Shown here piece after piece: positions 11,721 to 23,523 of a stretch of DNA of 64,000 nucleotides. This DNA is from Circinella minor (lineage: Eukaryota; Mucoromycota; Mucoromycetes; Mucorales; Lichtheimiaceae), in assembly GCA_016758965.1 (NCBI GenBank), contig JAEPRB010000080.1:64501-128500 (forward strand). The letters are read 5' to 3'. Below the pieces are notes generated by a model. That model was given only the letters and a program-made list of their open reading frames with translations. It ran no database searches and was not told the origin of the DNA. Position numbers and translations under genes: made by a program. Numbering within the stretch: position 1 is the first letter of the stretch; each line of letters opens with the position of its first letter.

Positions 11721-13882
11721 TTAGGTATTATTTTTTTTACTCATTCCAAATAGATCGAGTATTGCATAATTTCTATGGCCAAGTTCAGAATTTGGAATTA
11801 AAAACCAAGCGGCCAAGATAAATAGAGACATTGCTAAGGTTAATGGAGGTATTATCTTGACGCTAAAACCGTCAATAAGCACACCAGTAAGATAAGGAAA
11901 AATAGCAGACCCACCACTACCAAACTATAGAATGTTGTTCGTCAATTGATGATAGAAATGTAATATTAGTCAGTAAAACGTGGTAGTTCATACAAAAGCA
12001 AAGAAAATCTTTTTGGAAAGGAAAACGAAACTTACAGCACAAAGAAAGCCAACACAAGTGGCATAGAGATAACATGGAACACACTGGCTTGCAAGTGACA
12101 ACATTGTTGGAAATAAAGGCCCCAGTGCAATTCCAGATAGTAAGAGAGCTACAGAACTTACGGCTATTATGGGAATGGCCCAGAAAATAGCACACATACA
12201 AATCAAAATGGATATATAAATGTAAACCATTTGTTTTTCACCACACTTGAGAGTTATATAACCCAGACAGAGGCGTCCAATGCACAAATCAGCCCTTTCA
12301 TGTAGTATATATTATTATTATTATATAACAGAATTATTATTACTAATATATAGGTTAGTATCATTATTACTTATTTGTATTCTTTCTTACCAATATCCGG
12401 ACATTAAATGTGCCATCGCTGGTCGATTATCGCTACGTTCTGAAATTAAACGTGTATGCCCAATCTCCAATAGTTACTTCAATGCCAACATAGACCAAAA
12501 GATAGAAGCACCCGATATATGCTACACGATAACAAATGACTTGGGCTAAAGAATTTTTTTCTTTGTCTTGAGAATTATTATTTTCTTCAATATAAGAAAC
12601 AGCTGTTGTGCCACTAGCAGAAGAATGGTTAGATTGAATGGAGTTTATAGAAGAGCAACGAAGAGATGAATAGCGTAGTTTATCTAATGATTGTTGATTA
12701 TTATCTTTAAAACCATTTTTTTCACTGACATTTTCACTTTTTCTCAGCTCGACTGTAGTAGCCTCAAGATCAGGCTCAGTACAAATCCGTTTACGCCGAT
12801 CATTCTAGTTTCGTTCTTCTGAGATTTTAACATACCGGAACGAGAATATACAAGTGATCAGATTCACCACTGCAAAACTTGCAAGTACAAGGTAAGTGTA
12901 ATTCCATGATCGATGTTGAAGAAGCGCTGATGCAATAAACGGCCCAAGCAGTGCCCCTAAACCAAAAAAAGCTACGAAGAAAATTATGTATTGCTTAGCT
13001 TTCTTTTATCATCTCAGAATCCACAACAGCAATTTTTTTATGTATTCGAATACAAAGTGCTCGAATACTTTTTTTTGTGAGAATAATTCATATATATATA
13101 TATATATATTACCATGTAGAAAGTTTAGCATCATGGTCGCTTTCGGGAGTTCACCAACAAATACATTCGCACCAGACTGCGTTAGCGCGACGCCAAACCC
13201 AATGAAAACATAAAACACGCAAAGGGCAGGGAAAGGCAACGCCATAAACACCATGGCGAATCCTATCACCAGGGCTAGTGCTCCGATCATCATTGTTTTT
13301 GCTTGAGTCAATTTCGTAATAATCATTCCATCCAGTAGTGCCGCTATATTATAACGATAGTGATACAGTGTAAATAAATAAGGCTAATCATTTTTTTTTT
13401 GTTTGCTGTTTTAAAACGATTTTGATTGATGATGATGACTACCAAATCGATTATCTGAGGATTACCAATTGCAAAACCTGATGCATAACATAGAAACACT
13501 GTTGATATGACGGTCTGATATACAACATAATGATCTTTTATATGCGGTAAGGTGATGCCCTAAAAGCATAACCATAACAAAGGCTAAATGATGAGCGGTA
13601 GTTCTGTTAAATTATTGAAAATAATGATTCTTTAGCATATCTTACAAGATTTCCTATAAAAAATTCAACAAGTTAATAGGTTTCAAAGATTATTTTGTCC
13701 ATTCTTCTGGGAATAAGACACGAACCATCATTTAATCCGGTCATAAACTGAATAAAAAACGATTGTAATAACGGTGATAAAAATGGTCGTAACCAGGCAC
13801 AACGACTTTGTTTTTCAATGGCACTACTATTATCTTTGTTTTCAGTATGATTTGCTTGTCCTTCTCCCAGTGATGCTTCCAT
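11721..13882 (-). pseudogene. MFS transporter of the FHS (fucose permease-like) family, apparently frameshifted
   Basis: Minus-strand multi-exon gene. The start ATG is at 13882-13880 and the stop TAA at 11723-11721. Recognisable parts in order: N-terminal helix with FMTGLNDGS (near 13720), GITLPHIKDHYVVYQT (near 13550), TMMIGALALVIGFAMVFMAL (near 13290-13220), SGANVFVGELP (near 13170-13140), LFGLGALLGPFIASALLQH, a long hydrophilic central loop, YVGIEVTIGDW (near 12500-12450), CIGRLCLGY, GIALGPLFPTMLSLASQ, and a last exon FPYLTGVLIDG...SELGHRNYAILDLFGMSKK. This is the layout of fungal FHS-family sugar or general-substrate transporters. Within the exon around 12450 the frame breaks: EVTIGDWAYTF runs into a stop, while the conserved continuation ISERSDNRPAMAHLMSGYW is one frame over. 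No intron of acceptable size explains it. The first exon junction after NDGS is also hard to close in frame. Either a young pseudogene or sequence error; the rest is well conserved. Confidence 0.65.
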
Positions 13883-14654
13883 GTAGAAATAAAATAGAGC
13901 GAAAAAGAAGGAGAAAAGGTGTTTATTAAAATGGTGTGAAGGGGGATAAATGAATAGACTGCCTCGTTTTAAAAAGAACAGCACTTTAAGCTACATTTAG
14001 ATGGATATTGCTTCTAATGAATACGAAAAGTCACATATCACTAATACTGGTTTAACTTGAGAATCAGATACCGCATGAAAAAAACAAGAAGATATGGCAC
14101 CAAAAAAAAAAAAAAAAGGAGCAGTTAAATGCAATAGCAATATTATGATAAACTGTTTAGATTTACTTGTCATGGACATGTTTAGTTTTGATCTAAGTTT
14201 AATTTTCTATCTGTTATCTAATTGAATATAATGCCTTTCTTCTGTTTGTAAACTTACAGCTGTCTCCTAGTATGGGAGAGAGAAGATTGCGGTGTAAGAG
14301 AGAGGTCACCAAATAAGACGGAAGTATAAAGAGAAGTGATAAAAGACAAGGGATCGACAATGCAGATCCGGCTGGTGATTGATTAGCGTCGATCAAAAAA
14401 GATGTATTATTATTTTTAAATATTACCGCCAAAAAAAAAGTATATATATATATATATATATATATAAAGAAATAAAAATTAAAAATAGGCCAAAGGGACG
14501 TCGTCAGGTGATAAATATTACAGCGTAAATTACTTTGTATAATAGATGGTGATAAAACATAAAAGAAACAGGAGGAGAGAGGGGTCAGTATGAACAGAAA
14601 GCATTAAAAGAAAATGAAAAGGTTTGGCTACATAAAGGTTATTTGAAATGTTTA
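13883..14654. other. Intergenic region with (TA)n microsatellite
   Basis: Spacer between the FHS transporter start and the glyoxalase II stop, both minus strand, so it contains the transporter promoter. An A15-type tract lies at 14101-14117 and a (TA)13 repeat at 14441-14466. No gene was recognised. Confidence 0.6.
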
Positions 14655-15837
14655 TCATCGAAATGCATTCTTAAGTTCGCGAAGCGTAGCCAAAGCTTCA
14701 ACGGGATCATTTTTTCCTGTAATCATTTGTATGGATTGTTCGTTTACTCGTAAAAATGGGTTATACAATTTCTCCTGCGCAATTGTTGATGGAACTGTAC
14801 TCTGTTTATCTTGACACCATGACCATTTCGCCAACAATGCCTCATTATGTGGCTCTAATGACAGTGCAAACTTTAAATATATAATTTCTACTTTTAGTTC
14901 ATGTCATTATTTGCATCCCTATTGTCATTATTTCTCTGATACGTATTTATTTTTCTTTTTCTTTTACCTTTAAATTTGTCTTTGTATACTCGTGACCACA
15001 ATAAACCCATGTATCATCTGGTAATTTTGAGATGACATGGAATAAAATTCGGTACATATCACGTGCATCGCCTTCATAGAATTTACCAACGCCTGCTACA
15101 AACAGTGTACTATTATCATAGGTAAATATAAAACTATATGGTTATAATCAAAGTCGCATTATTTAATGGGATCAGATATTTTTATATCTTACTCTCCGGT
15201 AAACACCGCTTTTTCATTTGTGCTAGGATCTGTAACATAATAACAGACATGACCTTTTGTATGGCATGGAGTATGTAATGGTGTCACTATTATTGAGCCA
15301 AGTTTAAATTCTTCATTATCCTTGCAAACAAAATTGATTTCGGGTACACGAGCATCGGCGCCATAAACTGCAAGACCTGGCTTCTTTGCTAATATTCAAA
15401 GAACGTTTTTCCGTTATTATTTACATTATATGTATTATTTTTTTGTGTTACTCGGATCCGTTATTAAACTAAAATGGTAATAAAACAAAAAACCGTTTTG
15501 CCGATTATATTTACCTACTAATTCGATATTTCCTCCACAATGGTTCCAATGATGATGAGTTACAAAGACACTATTGACAGAAATAATTTAGCTCTTTATC
15601 CCTGAAAAATAAATAAATATAAAAAACAGCACAGAAAAAGTGAAATGGGGAGGTAAATATATATGTCAGCTGCTTTTTTATGCTCTTTTACCTCGTTAAT
15701 TTAGCACCTGTTTGGCTTACGACGTTAAGAATTTTGATGGGATCGACACAGTCAATAACAGCAGCCTCTTTTGTTTTATCGTCAATTAAAATATAAGAGT
15801 AGTTGTTCTCTAATACATGAATAGGGATTATTTTCAT
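14655..15837 (-). CDS. Hydroxyacylglutathione hydrolase (glyoxalase II)
   Basis: Cytosolic or mitochondrial metallo-beta-lactamase-fold thioesterase that hydrolyses S-D-lactoylglutathione in methylglyoxal detoxification. The gene has about five exons. The start ATG at 15837 gives the family's typical N-terminus ([18 protein letters not shown]). The metal-binding motif exon (15570-15515) reads [12 protein letters not shown]; the family consensus is THHHWDHxGGN, so the Asp metal ligand is replaced by Asn. Other ligands are present: [14 protein letters not shown] (near 15290-15240), the [15 protein letters not shown] segment formed across the intron near 15190-15115, and [16 protein letters not shown] (near 15020-14870). 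The C-terminus [16 protein letters not shown] ends at 14655. No N-terminal targeting peptide is evident. Length (about 260 residues) fits the family. Confidence 0.9.
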
Positions 15838-18549
15838 CTGTGCAGTTTGCGTGGAACAAAAAGAAAGAAAGAGAGAGAAGGAGAGATAAAAAAAAAAAAA
15901 GGAGACGCACAAGACTAAAAAAAATACTTAAAAGGATTTTTTTTCCTTCCAACGAAAGTTCTTTTCATAAAAAGGTCCGCAAAAAGAAATATAAGTAATT
16001 GAAAAGGGGGGGAAAAAAGCTAAAGCTAGCGCTTGAATGATCGGAAAATGGATCGATTGGTAAGATCATAAACCATTTTATATTATTTGTTATTGCCACT
16101 CATGATTCCTTTTTTTTTGTTGTCTACCAGAAGATCTGAACTTATTTTAAATGTCAATTTCTCATTAAAACATTCATTCTACAACTTTTAAGGAAACTAT
16201 TGTTTTAAATAAATGTAAGCTGTTACAAATGTTTGCACATTTACGTATAATTACGTTGTGAATCGAAGCGCAGTAATAACTGCTGTACTTATAGAAAACC
16301 TTATAGCATTTTTTACTCAGTGATACCCGCTTAGTCGTTATTCATTCAAAAAGTTTCAGTCTTTTTCCCAGCTTCTTTCTCATCAGCGCATAGAAGATTC
16401 TGCACCGAAGAGGTCACTCGGATGAACGATTCAGAATCAATTCGCCAATAACTTTGATGGAATATCGAGTTATAAGTGGTGATTGGAATAATGCAAGAAA
16501 CTGATCAGCAGCAATCTAGAAAAATATAAGATGAAGTCATTCTATCAACAATAATGTGGTTAAGAATATCGATTTAGGCTCAATCTTGATAACTCATATA
16601 TTCATATTATACACACTCTTTTATAAAAAGTTCATTTTCGCATGTATCCACTCATATGCACCTTGATTTATTATTACAGTGGGTTAGTTTCTCACCCCGT
16701 ATATTTTTACTCCAAGAAGCTATATTTCTTGAGTTACCTTATTATGTTGAACGTACAAAGTTACACAGACCTTCATTTTGATTTGTGCCACACAACTGAA
16801 TTGACGCCACCAGTAACATGACGATAGGTTTATATTTTTAATGTGAAGTTATCTGCTATCAGGTTACTATGTAATTGCTAGTCCATAGTTTAGAAATTAA
16901 CTGTTTATCCAAAACTTCATGGCATGACGATTTGCTTCAAAAACTCATTATAATCATGACGGAGATAAATTATGCTACATATATAAAACAATCATGTTTC
17001 TTTGTATTGGAGTCTTAGCACTAAAGTGTCTGTGTTATTGATTACCAGAAATATTTCTAGAAATCATTTTAGAGAGCTTTAGGGTAAAAAGAAGCTGAGA
17101 CTAAAATAGATTGAATCAAAGGACTGTTATCAATGGGATCATATAATTATACTTTCGAACGGAAGCAGTACTATCATGCAGAGTATACAAGAAGTGTATC
17201 TGCCTGATGATTCAAAAGCACTAGTGTTTTTGAAAAAAAAAACGGCAAGAATATTATTATTATTTTTCATTTTGTAAAAAAGAATTACGCATTCAATTGT
17301 TCATCAGTTGATATTGTAATTTATGTAAGCCATACTGCTGTTTTGTCCAAAAATTATTAAAAAAAAAGTATTTCATACATACCACGTAAGAGAGACAGAG
17401 AAGAAACAGAAAAACATTAAGAATGTCACCCAATGTGTCCAAGGTACTCCAAAGAGTTTGATATATTGAACCTGAAATCTCCATAAAAAAAGAACCTTTC
17501 AATGGACGAGGATGAATAAAATTGGTTTAACATGGAGTACTTGTATATGTAAAAAAGGATAATAAGAAAAAACTATCGAGTAATTATACAATACAAACAA
17601 TGTGTATTTGGTGCATACTCGAACACGTACGTATGTACTCATATGTACAATGTACTTTCATGAAATTGTGTTGCTACGTACTTCAACTTTAAAAATAAAA
17701 TAAAATCGATCGAAGTTCGATATAACCACATCATATTTTTTGGTTCCAAGACAGATTATGCGAGGAAATATTACAAATTTCTGTAAAAATAAACTGATGC
17801 TGTAAATGTATTATTTAATATATGACCTCTTGAGCATTTTGATTGGGTTACGTTAAATTAGACTATTTAACCTCTAAAATTCGAGAAATGGTTCAAATTC
17901 CAGATCAAATCGTGGGTTATGATTATCTAGAACATATTGGTGAAAGAAATCTGATCACTGAATGAATGAAGAATGGTGCTACTACTGAGCTTATAATTAT
18001 ATAACTGATCAATCGTTATATTATTAATATTATCATTGTATTAGTGATATACCATGTTGATTAGTAATTCTCATTACATTATTTAGCAAAAGATCACATA
18101 ATTGTACAGGGTAGTAAGTTAAGAGCTAAGAATTATAACGCAGTTCAGTTTGGTCTAAAAGAAATAATCAATATAATACAACAAAACTATTTTTTTTCTA
18201 TAACATATGCAAAAGAAGGTGTTTGTGCTTTAAGTATATGCACATAAGCAGGCGAAAACAGATGTAAATAAATATACTACTTCGGTGCTTTCGGGGCTTT
18301 ACAAAAACACTCCTTTTAAAGCCCTACAAGAAGCGTGGGAGTGCAGTTTGACAGCCAACGCCACGTGTAATACACACCACTTGTACGGTATTTTCCCAAC
18401 ACTATATATTACATACATTTAACTTCTGTACAATCAAAGACATTCAATTTTTATTTTTTAATTTTTTTGTGAGTATGGTACAAAGCGCAAGTAATAGAGG
18501 GGAGAGAAAGCAAAATGCCATTGTCTTTATCATATACAGCTAAAAGCAC
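15838..18549. other. Gene-poor region with possible decayed exons
   Basis: No intact gene. On the minus strand several short segments flanked by acceptor-like sites have coding character: around 17935-17875, 17480-17390, 17220-17140, 17040-16990 and 16517-16420. They are in different frames and separated by stops, so a degraded membrane-protein gene is possible (see findings). The remainder is AT-rich without recognised features. Confidence 0.4.
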
Positions 18550-19489
18550 TTAGTTGGCCTTTTCGAAGTATTCCTTGGAGGCCTTGACTTCGGGCTTGAT
18601 GGTATCAGCACCCTTTTGCCAGCCAGCGGGACAGACTAAGAAAACAAAATATTTTTGTTAGTTGGAAAAGATCAAACGATAACGCTATCTCACTTTGAAA
18701 ATTTTCTATTCTTACCTTCACCGTGGACATCAGTGAACTTGAAAGCTTCGACGAGACGGAGAGCTTCATCGACGTTACGACCAACGGGAAGATCGTTGAT
18801 GGTGATTTGACGGACAATACCCTTGGGGTCGATGATGAAAAGACCTATATTACAAGTACATTTAATAACCCAAATAACATTCTCTCAAGTATTCACATTT
18901 TCCTCATAATCAAACATATAATATACGTACCACGGAGGGCAACACCAGCATCTTCAATCAAGACACCGTAGTCACGGGCGACCTTCTTGGTCTTATCAGC
19001 AACAATAGGAATGTTCATTTCACCAAGACCACCTTGCTTGCGGGGAGTGTTGATCCAGGCAAGATGAGAGAATTCTATGGAAATCAAAAGAAGCAAAATT
19101 ATAGGTTAGAAAAAAAAACGCGAGGCTTTAAAAAAAGTGAGATAAATAACATGACACTTTACCAGAGTCAGTGGAAGCAGCGATGACAGCAGTGTCCAAA
19201 GCTTCGAATTCCTTGACGCGTTCAGAGAAGGCAAGAATTTCAGTGGGGCAGACGAAGGTGAAATCCATAGGGTACCAGAAGAAGACAACGTACTTGCCCT
19301 TGTAGTCAGAGAGGGAGACATCCTTGAACTCACCATCAACGACGGCGGGAAGGGTGAAGGCAGGAGCGGGCTTTTGAACTTGAGCGACTATAGAAAGTAA
19401 CAAAAGATAGAGTCAGAATAAAATGAAAAGACCCTTTTCATTTTTAGACGCAGCGAAGGTCTTTTACATAAAAAGAGCGGCTTACCCAT
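18550..19489 (-). CDS. Typical 2-Cys peroxiredoxin (thioredoxin peroxidase)
   Basis: Cytosolic thiol peroxidase that reduces hydrogen peroxide and alkyl peroxides with electrons from thioredoxin. Exon 1 is only four coding bases (ATGG, 19489-19486) followed by a GTAAGC donor; exon 2 starts at 19387 and restores [12 protein letters not shown]. The peroxidatic cysteine lies in DFTFVCPTE (near 19245) and the resolving cysteine in HGEVCPAGW (near 18710 and 18620, split by an intron). [15 protein letters not shown] matches the GGLG motif of peroxide-sensitive eukaryotic Prx1-type enzymes, and the C-terminus ends KEYFEKAN, so a YF motif is present too; together these predict sensitivity to hyperoxidation. 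Codon choice is biased to C/G-ending codons compared with neighbours, as expected for a highly expressed gene. The stop TAA is at 18552-18550. Confidence 0.95.
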
Positions 19490-19902
19490 TTTTTTTATAT
19501 GAAAGGAGAAAAAGATGATTCTAAAATTACAGCTTTCCCCCCGGCTTTTATATGAATGGCGGGTTTTTAAGGTGACGCGCGCTTCCACTTGTTGATAAAA
19601 GAGGCAAACCCCCCCGCTCGCTCCTTGAAATGCTTAGTCAATCCTCGTGATATCCAATCAAAAACACAGCATTTGTTCGAATGATTTCGATTCTTCTTCG
19701 GTAATGTCGGAGCAGAGGAATAATTTCTCGGCTTTTGCTTAATCATGCGCTTTATACCCTATCAAATTTCATTGTTTTCATTTTTTTTTTTATTTTTGTC
19801 ACTAGACACTTCTTTCATTCCCGAAAAAAAGGTTGGGAGAGAAACAAATGGAAATAACTTATATGACTGATATATATACTTTTCTTTATTATTATTGTTA
19901 TA
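19490..19902. other. Peroxiredoxin promoter and KTI12 3' flank
   Basis: A 413-bp spacer between two minus-strand genes. Apart from the TATA box at 19545-19552 it contains a GC-richer patch (19560-19630) and T runs (19770-19800). No gene seen. Confidence 0.55.
19545..19552 (-). promoter_or_regulatory. TATA box of the peroxiredoxin gene
   Basis: TATAAAAG on the minus strand, about 56 nt upstream of the start codon and preceded by GC-richer sequence. Spacing and the strong codon bias of the gene make it a credible core promoter element. Confidence 0.55.
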
Positions 19903-21158
19903 TTATTCTAAGTTTGTATTAAGATAGTCAACAAAAATATCGCCAAGACGATCGGTATCTAGAGTAGTACGCATCTTATTAATCGATACAAATTGTTTTC
20001 GTAATCGTCTTAATTCTGATAAGGTGACTGTCCGTGAGGGATTGATCACCTTGGCTGAAGCATGTGGAACAACCATTGGCAAGCCACCAGCGCCAAATTC
20101 CTTTTGCCCTTCAGTAGCTGCATTGATGATTTCAAGTGTTATTTTATCAAGCTTATACACATAGCCGGTATCTGATACGGGTTTCTACGAACAAAAACAA
20201 ATATTAAAATAAGGTTTAAGTTAAAAATATATAAAACCTTGGAGGTTGCACACTCACAGAAATAGTTGACATGTTTGGTGGTGGAGGTTTGCGTAAAATG
20301 ACTGCATCCCAGATTTTATCCCCTGGTATACTTTCGTCATCATAAATGACTGTAAAAAGAGGTGAATCCCATCGATTCTTTGAATCTGGTTCTTCGTAAC
20401 GTGTAACTAATTCATCGAACCTAAAAAAGAATGATAAAGAATTACATTCCATTTTTCTCATCAGTGCCTCAAATCACATCATCTTCTTTGTGCTTCCCCA
20501 CTTTTTATATATTTTTTAATCAGTCCCCCCCACACCTCCCTTTTACAAAAATGGATGGAAAAGGTTTTCTTTACACAGTGGAATCATATGCTGCTGCGGG
20601 TTCACGTTTTGTATTCCATTCTTTTGCCATAGCAATTGGTGTACCAGCATGCACCTAATATATATATAACTTGGTTACTAAGTTACAGAAAAAATATTGT
20701 ATATAGGATACAGACAAGTATATTTCTCTTCTCTTACCACACAGTGAGGTGTACTAATGCCCCGTGCAACGCAGTAAAGTTGATATCGAAATCCTTTAAT
20801 GTAGTTCATACCGTCTGCAATCACAATATCGTCTCTAGTCAAAAGACGTTCTACAGCTGAGAGCAAAGCACCTCGTGCCTTTTTTTCTTCGCGTGCTTCT
20901 ATTTTTTGGTGCAACACAGATAAGCTTACAAATCTAATTTCATTTTACTTTGAACAAATCAGGAAAGAAGACGTTCATTCATAAAAAAAAATTACCTCGA
21001 TAGGCTTCTTTACTGACATTTAATGAATCGTCGTTAATTATATGAACTCGCATGGGCCGATCCTCGGCTTGAAGCCGTTCAAGCATATACTGCTCAATCT
21101 GTTTTGCTCTAGTAGTCTTGCCACTGCTCGGAAATCCCGTCAATACGATTAACGGCAT
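19903..21158 (-). CDS. KTI12: KTI12, Elongator-associated P-loop ATPase
   Basis: KTI12 binds tRNA and the Elongator complex and is needed for wobble-uridine (mcm5/ncm5 U34) modification. Five exons: 21158-20996, 20898-20738, 20654-20575, 20420-20258 and 20184-19903; each junction closes in frame. The N-terminus PLIVLTGFPSSGKTTRA carries the Walker A motif GFPSSGKT at residues 7-14, followed by INDDSLNVSKEAYREAREEKKARG, the family's switch region. DDIVIADGMNYIKGFRYQLYC is the Walker B-like strand, then CVVHAGTPIAMAKEWN and the C-terminal tRNA-binding part RFDELVTRYEEP... ending RLGDIFVDYLNTNLE. About 280 residues, the usual fungal length. It is divergent from the arrestin-like gene at 21751, so the two share a 592-bp intergenic promoter region. 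Confidence 0.93.
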
Positions 21159-21750
21159 ATTTGGTATTAGACAAAAGGTGTTATAATTGCAAAAAGAATA
21201 GTGCACTGTGACTGTGTAAAAAAGTCGCTTTCTGTATCCGAGAGAGTAAAAAAAAAATAAGAAAGGAACCGAGAAATTATTACAAAAAATTGATCAGATG
21301 AGCCCATATGTATACCAGATAATAGCTGTTTTCTTTCTGGATAAGCTTTTAGCGAATGGGAACACATACCGATCAAAGATATGACATGACTTCCAAAAGG
21401 AAGTAAATTTTTCTCACGGCTTTCAATTACAAGTCAAAAAGAAGATCTTGATCTGAGCGGACGCATGGACAATAATAATATTTCATATTGTTCCCGTTTT
21501 TCGGTGATAATAAATATAAATATCACTGAAAATGAAATCGAAAATATCCAATGAACAATCGATTTCATTTTTTTTTTCTTTTTTTTTTTTTCTTTTCATT
21601 GAAGTTTTATAATTTTTTTTTTCGTTATTGTTGCTTTTTCTCTCTTTTACGTTTAGCTAAGAAAAAAAATTTAAGGGTCCACATTTTCCCATTGCTTTGT
21701 TCTTTTTTTTTTCGTACTTTGTTGTAGTCGTCCCTTTTTTTTTTAACGCG
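21159..21750. promoter_or_regulatory. Divergent promoter region between KTI12 and the arrestin-like gene
   Basis: The 592-bp spacer between two divergent starts. It is rich in long T/A tracts near the plus-strand gene (21567-21625, 21715-21745), the same arrangement seen before other starts in this window. No TATA box stands out. Confidence 0.45.
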
Positions 21751-23523
21751 ATGAACTTGAAAAAGATCTCGCAAACTCATTTGTCGTTTGATCCTTTAAA
21801 ACCGGTCATTCTGCGAGGAAGTCCTGAAGAAGATGCTAAATCAGTATTTTCTGGCAATGTTGTTTTATCATTACCAAAGGCAACAAGGATAACCACTGTT
21901 ACTGTCACTCTTAAATGTACAGCAACAACTTATTGGCCAGAAGGTAAAGAAAAAAAAAGAATTGGAATTTCAATTAGGTTATATATTTTAACCAATCTAC
22001 TTGCTTAAAATTATATGCAGCTTTATCATTTATCTTATCATCGGTTAAAAATTTTTTTTTCAATTCTTGTTTGTTAGGCATTGGAATTCGTGGTACTCGA
22101 TTAACTTCAGAAAAGGTTTTGAGTGAGGAAATTTTACAAATTATGGACAAGACTGATAACCAACAATCAACGAAATTACCTGCAGGCACTCATAGATTTC
22201 CTTTCGTTTTTCTTATTCCGAATGTTAGTAGCTATTCTAAAAATATGAATTTTTTTTTTTGGCTCCCAAAAATATATTAATACCAACCAATTTCTTTACT
22301 TTACTTTTCTTTTTGTATAGTCTATTGTCGAATCTATTGAAGATATGTACGGACGTGTTCGACATACTTGTGAAGCCAAAGTTGCTCGTCCTGGTATCCA
22401 ACTTCTTAACTCTTGGAGTGTTACCAAAAACGTTTTAATTTTACGTACCTACATGTCCAATTCCCTTTTGACGAATAATTCAGTACAAGATCTTTCTCGG
22501 ACTCTAGAGAGGCGCATTGCAGCAGCGGACATCCAAGTTGTTATTGAACAAGCGGCATTCTCATCAGGCGAGGCATTCAGTATCCGCACAATTATCCAAC
22601 CTCAACGGAAACACGTGCGGATCGAAAGCATGGATTTGGTCGTGAGCGAACTTTATAGATATCTTGAAATTGAAATGCGAGCACAGCGCAATGGCCATGA
22701 GAAATTCCCATTCGAGTTTCGTGCTTCAACCTCATTAGAAATACCAGAGTATACCACCGATTCCTTACGCTCATTGTTTGATAAGCATAATGGGACAAGA
22801 CCTATTCAATTAGACGATACATTTGCTCATCGACTCACGTTTGCTACACCGACGTGTCACCAAAATATTCACCATACAACCACACATTATAAAGAAATTC
22901 AATTTCGCCATTTTCTTACCGTTTCCATGACAATTTCGTCCCCTGATGACGGTGGCACAACAACCCCTCCACTTATTGAATCATCTTCAGCTTCTACCAT
23001 CTCAACTTCGTCTTCTACTTCATCACCTTTATCGACACCCTCTGCTCACTCTGCAGATATGCCTATGATGTTTGATACCGCTGCAGCAGGGGTAGGCGCA
23101 GCAGGATGGCATAATGTTTTATCACGATTCCGAGTCAGTCGAAACAAAAGCAAGGAAAAGAACCGCGTTTATGATACAATTGTATTCGAAGTCCCTATCA
23201 GTGTATTTGACTGTCGTCTTAAAGAAGATTTTGGCCGTCTTCCATCTTATTTTGATTTAGGTACGGTGCCTCGTTTGATCACAAAACCTAAGAACAAGAA
23301 TAAACACAAGGAAAAGAAGACTGCCATTCTAGATCAAAGTGGAATCCCGGAGATTGATAAACCTCATATACCACCCCATACGTTCCTTTGTTCATGTTAT
23401 CATGACTTTGCTTTACAAATGCAATATGCTTCACAATCACCCTTTTTAGTAACGACCACAGCCGAACACGAACATCCTCAACTTGAGCGTATACCTTCAC
23501 GACCTCCTCCAGAATATACTTAA
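21751..23523 (+). CDS. Arrestin-domain protein (alpha-arrestin, ubiquitin-ligase adaptor type)
   Basis: Alpha-arrestins recruit Rsp5/Nedd4-type ubiquitin ligases to membrane transporters. Three exons: 21751-21943, 22078-22223 and 22321-23523 (TAA), giving about 510 residues. The arrestin-N fold is visible as a beta-rich start (LSFDPLKPVILRGSPEEDAKSVFSGNVVLSL...TVTLKCTATTYWPEG) and FPFVFLIPN before the last exon; the arrestin-C part follows (MYGRVRHTCEAKVARPG, later FRVSRNKSKEKNRVYDTIVFEVPISVFDCR). A Ser/Thr-rich insert (near residues 320-360) interrupts the C-domain. The tail contains ERIPSRPPPEYT at the very end, in which PPEY is a PPxY motif, the WW-domain ligand expected for binding the ligase. 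It is preceded by a long T-tract leader. Which transporter it serves cannot be predicted. Confidence 0.88.

Noticed and set aside
12430..12470. A very short intron to rescue the FHS transporter frame
   Set aside because: The candidate introns would be 12 or 38 nt; the longer one would also remove the conserved EVTIGDW block. Other introns in the window are about 50 nt or longer.
15100..15160. Extra residues (FIFTYDN) in glyoxalase II from an earlier acceptor
   Set aside because: The acceptor after GATAATAG gives the family-exact GDTLFVAG sequence, so the longer version is unlikely.
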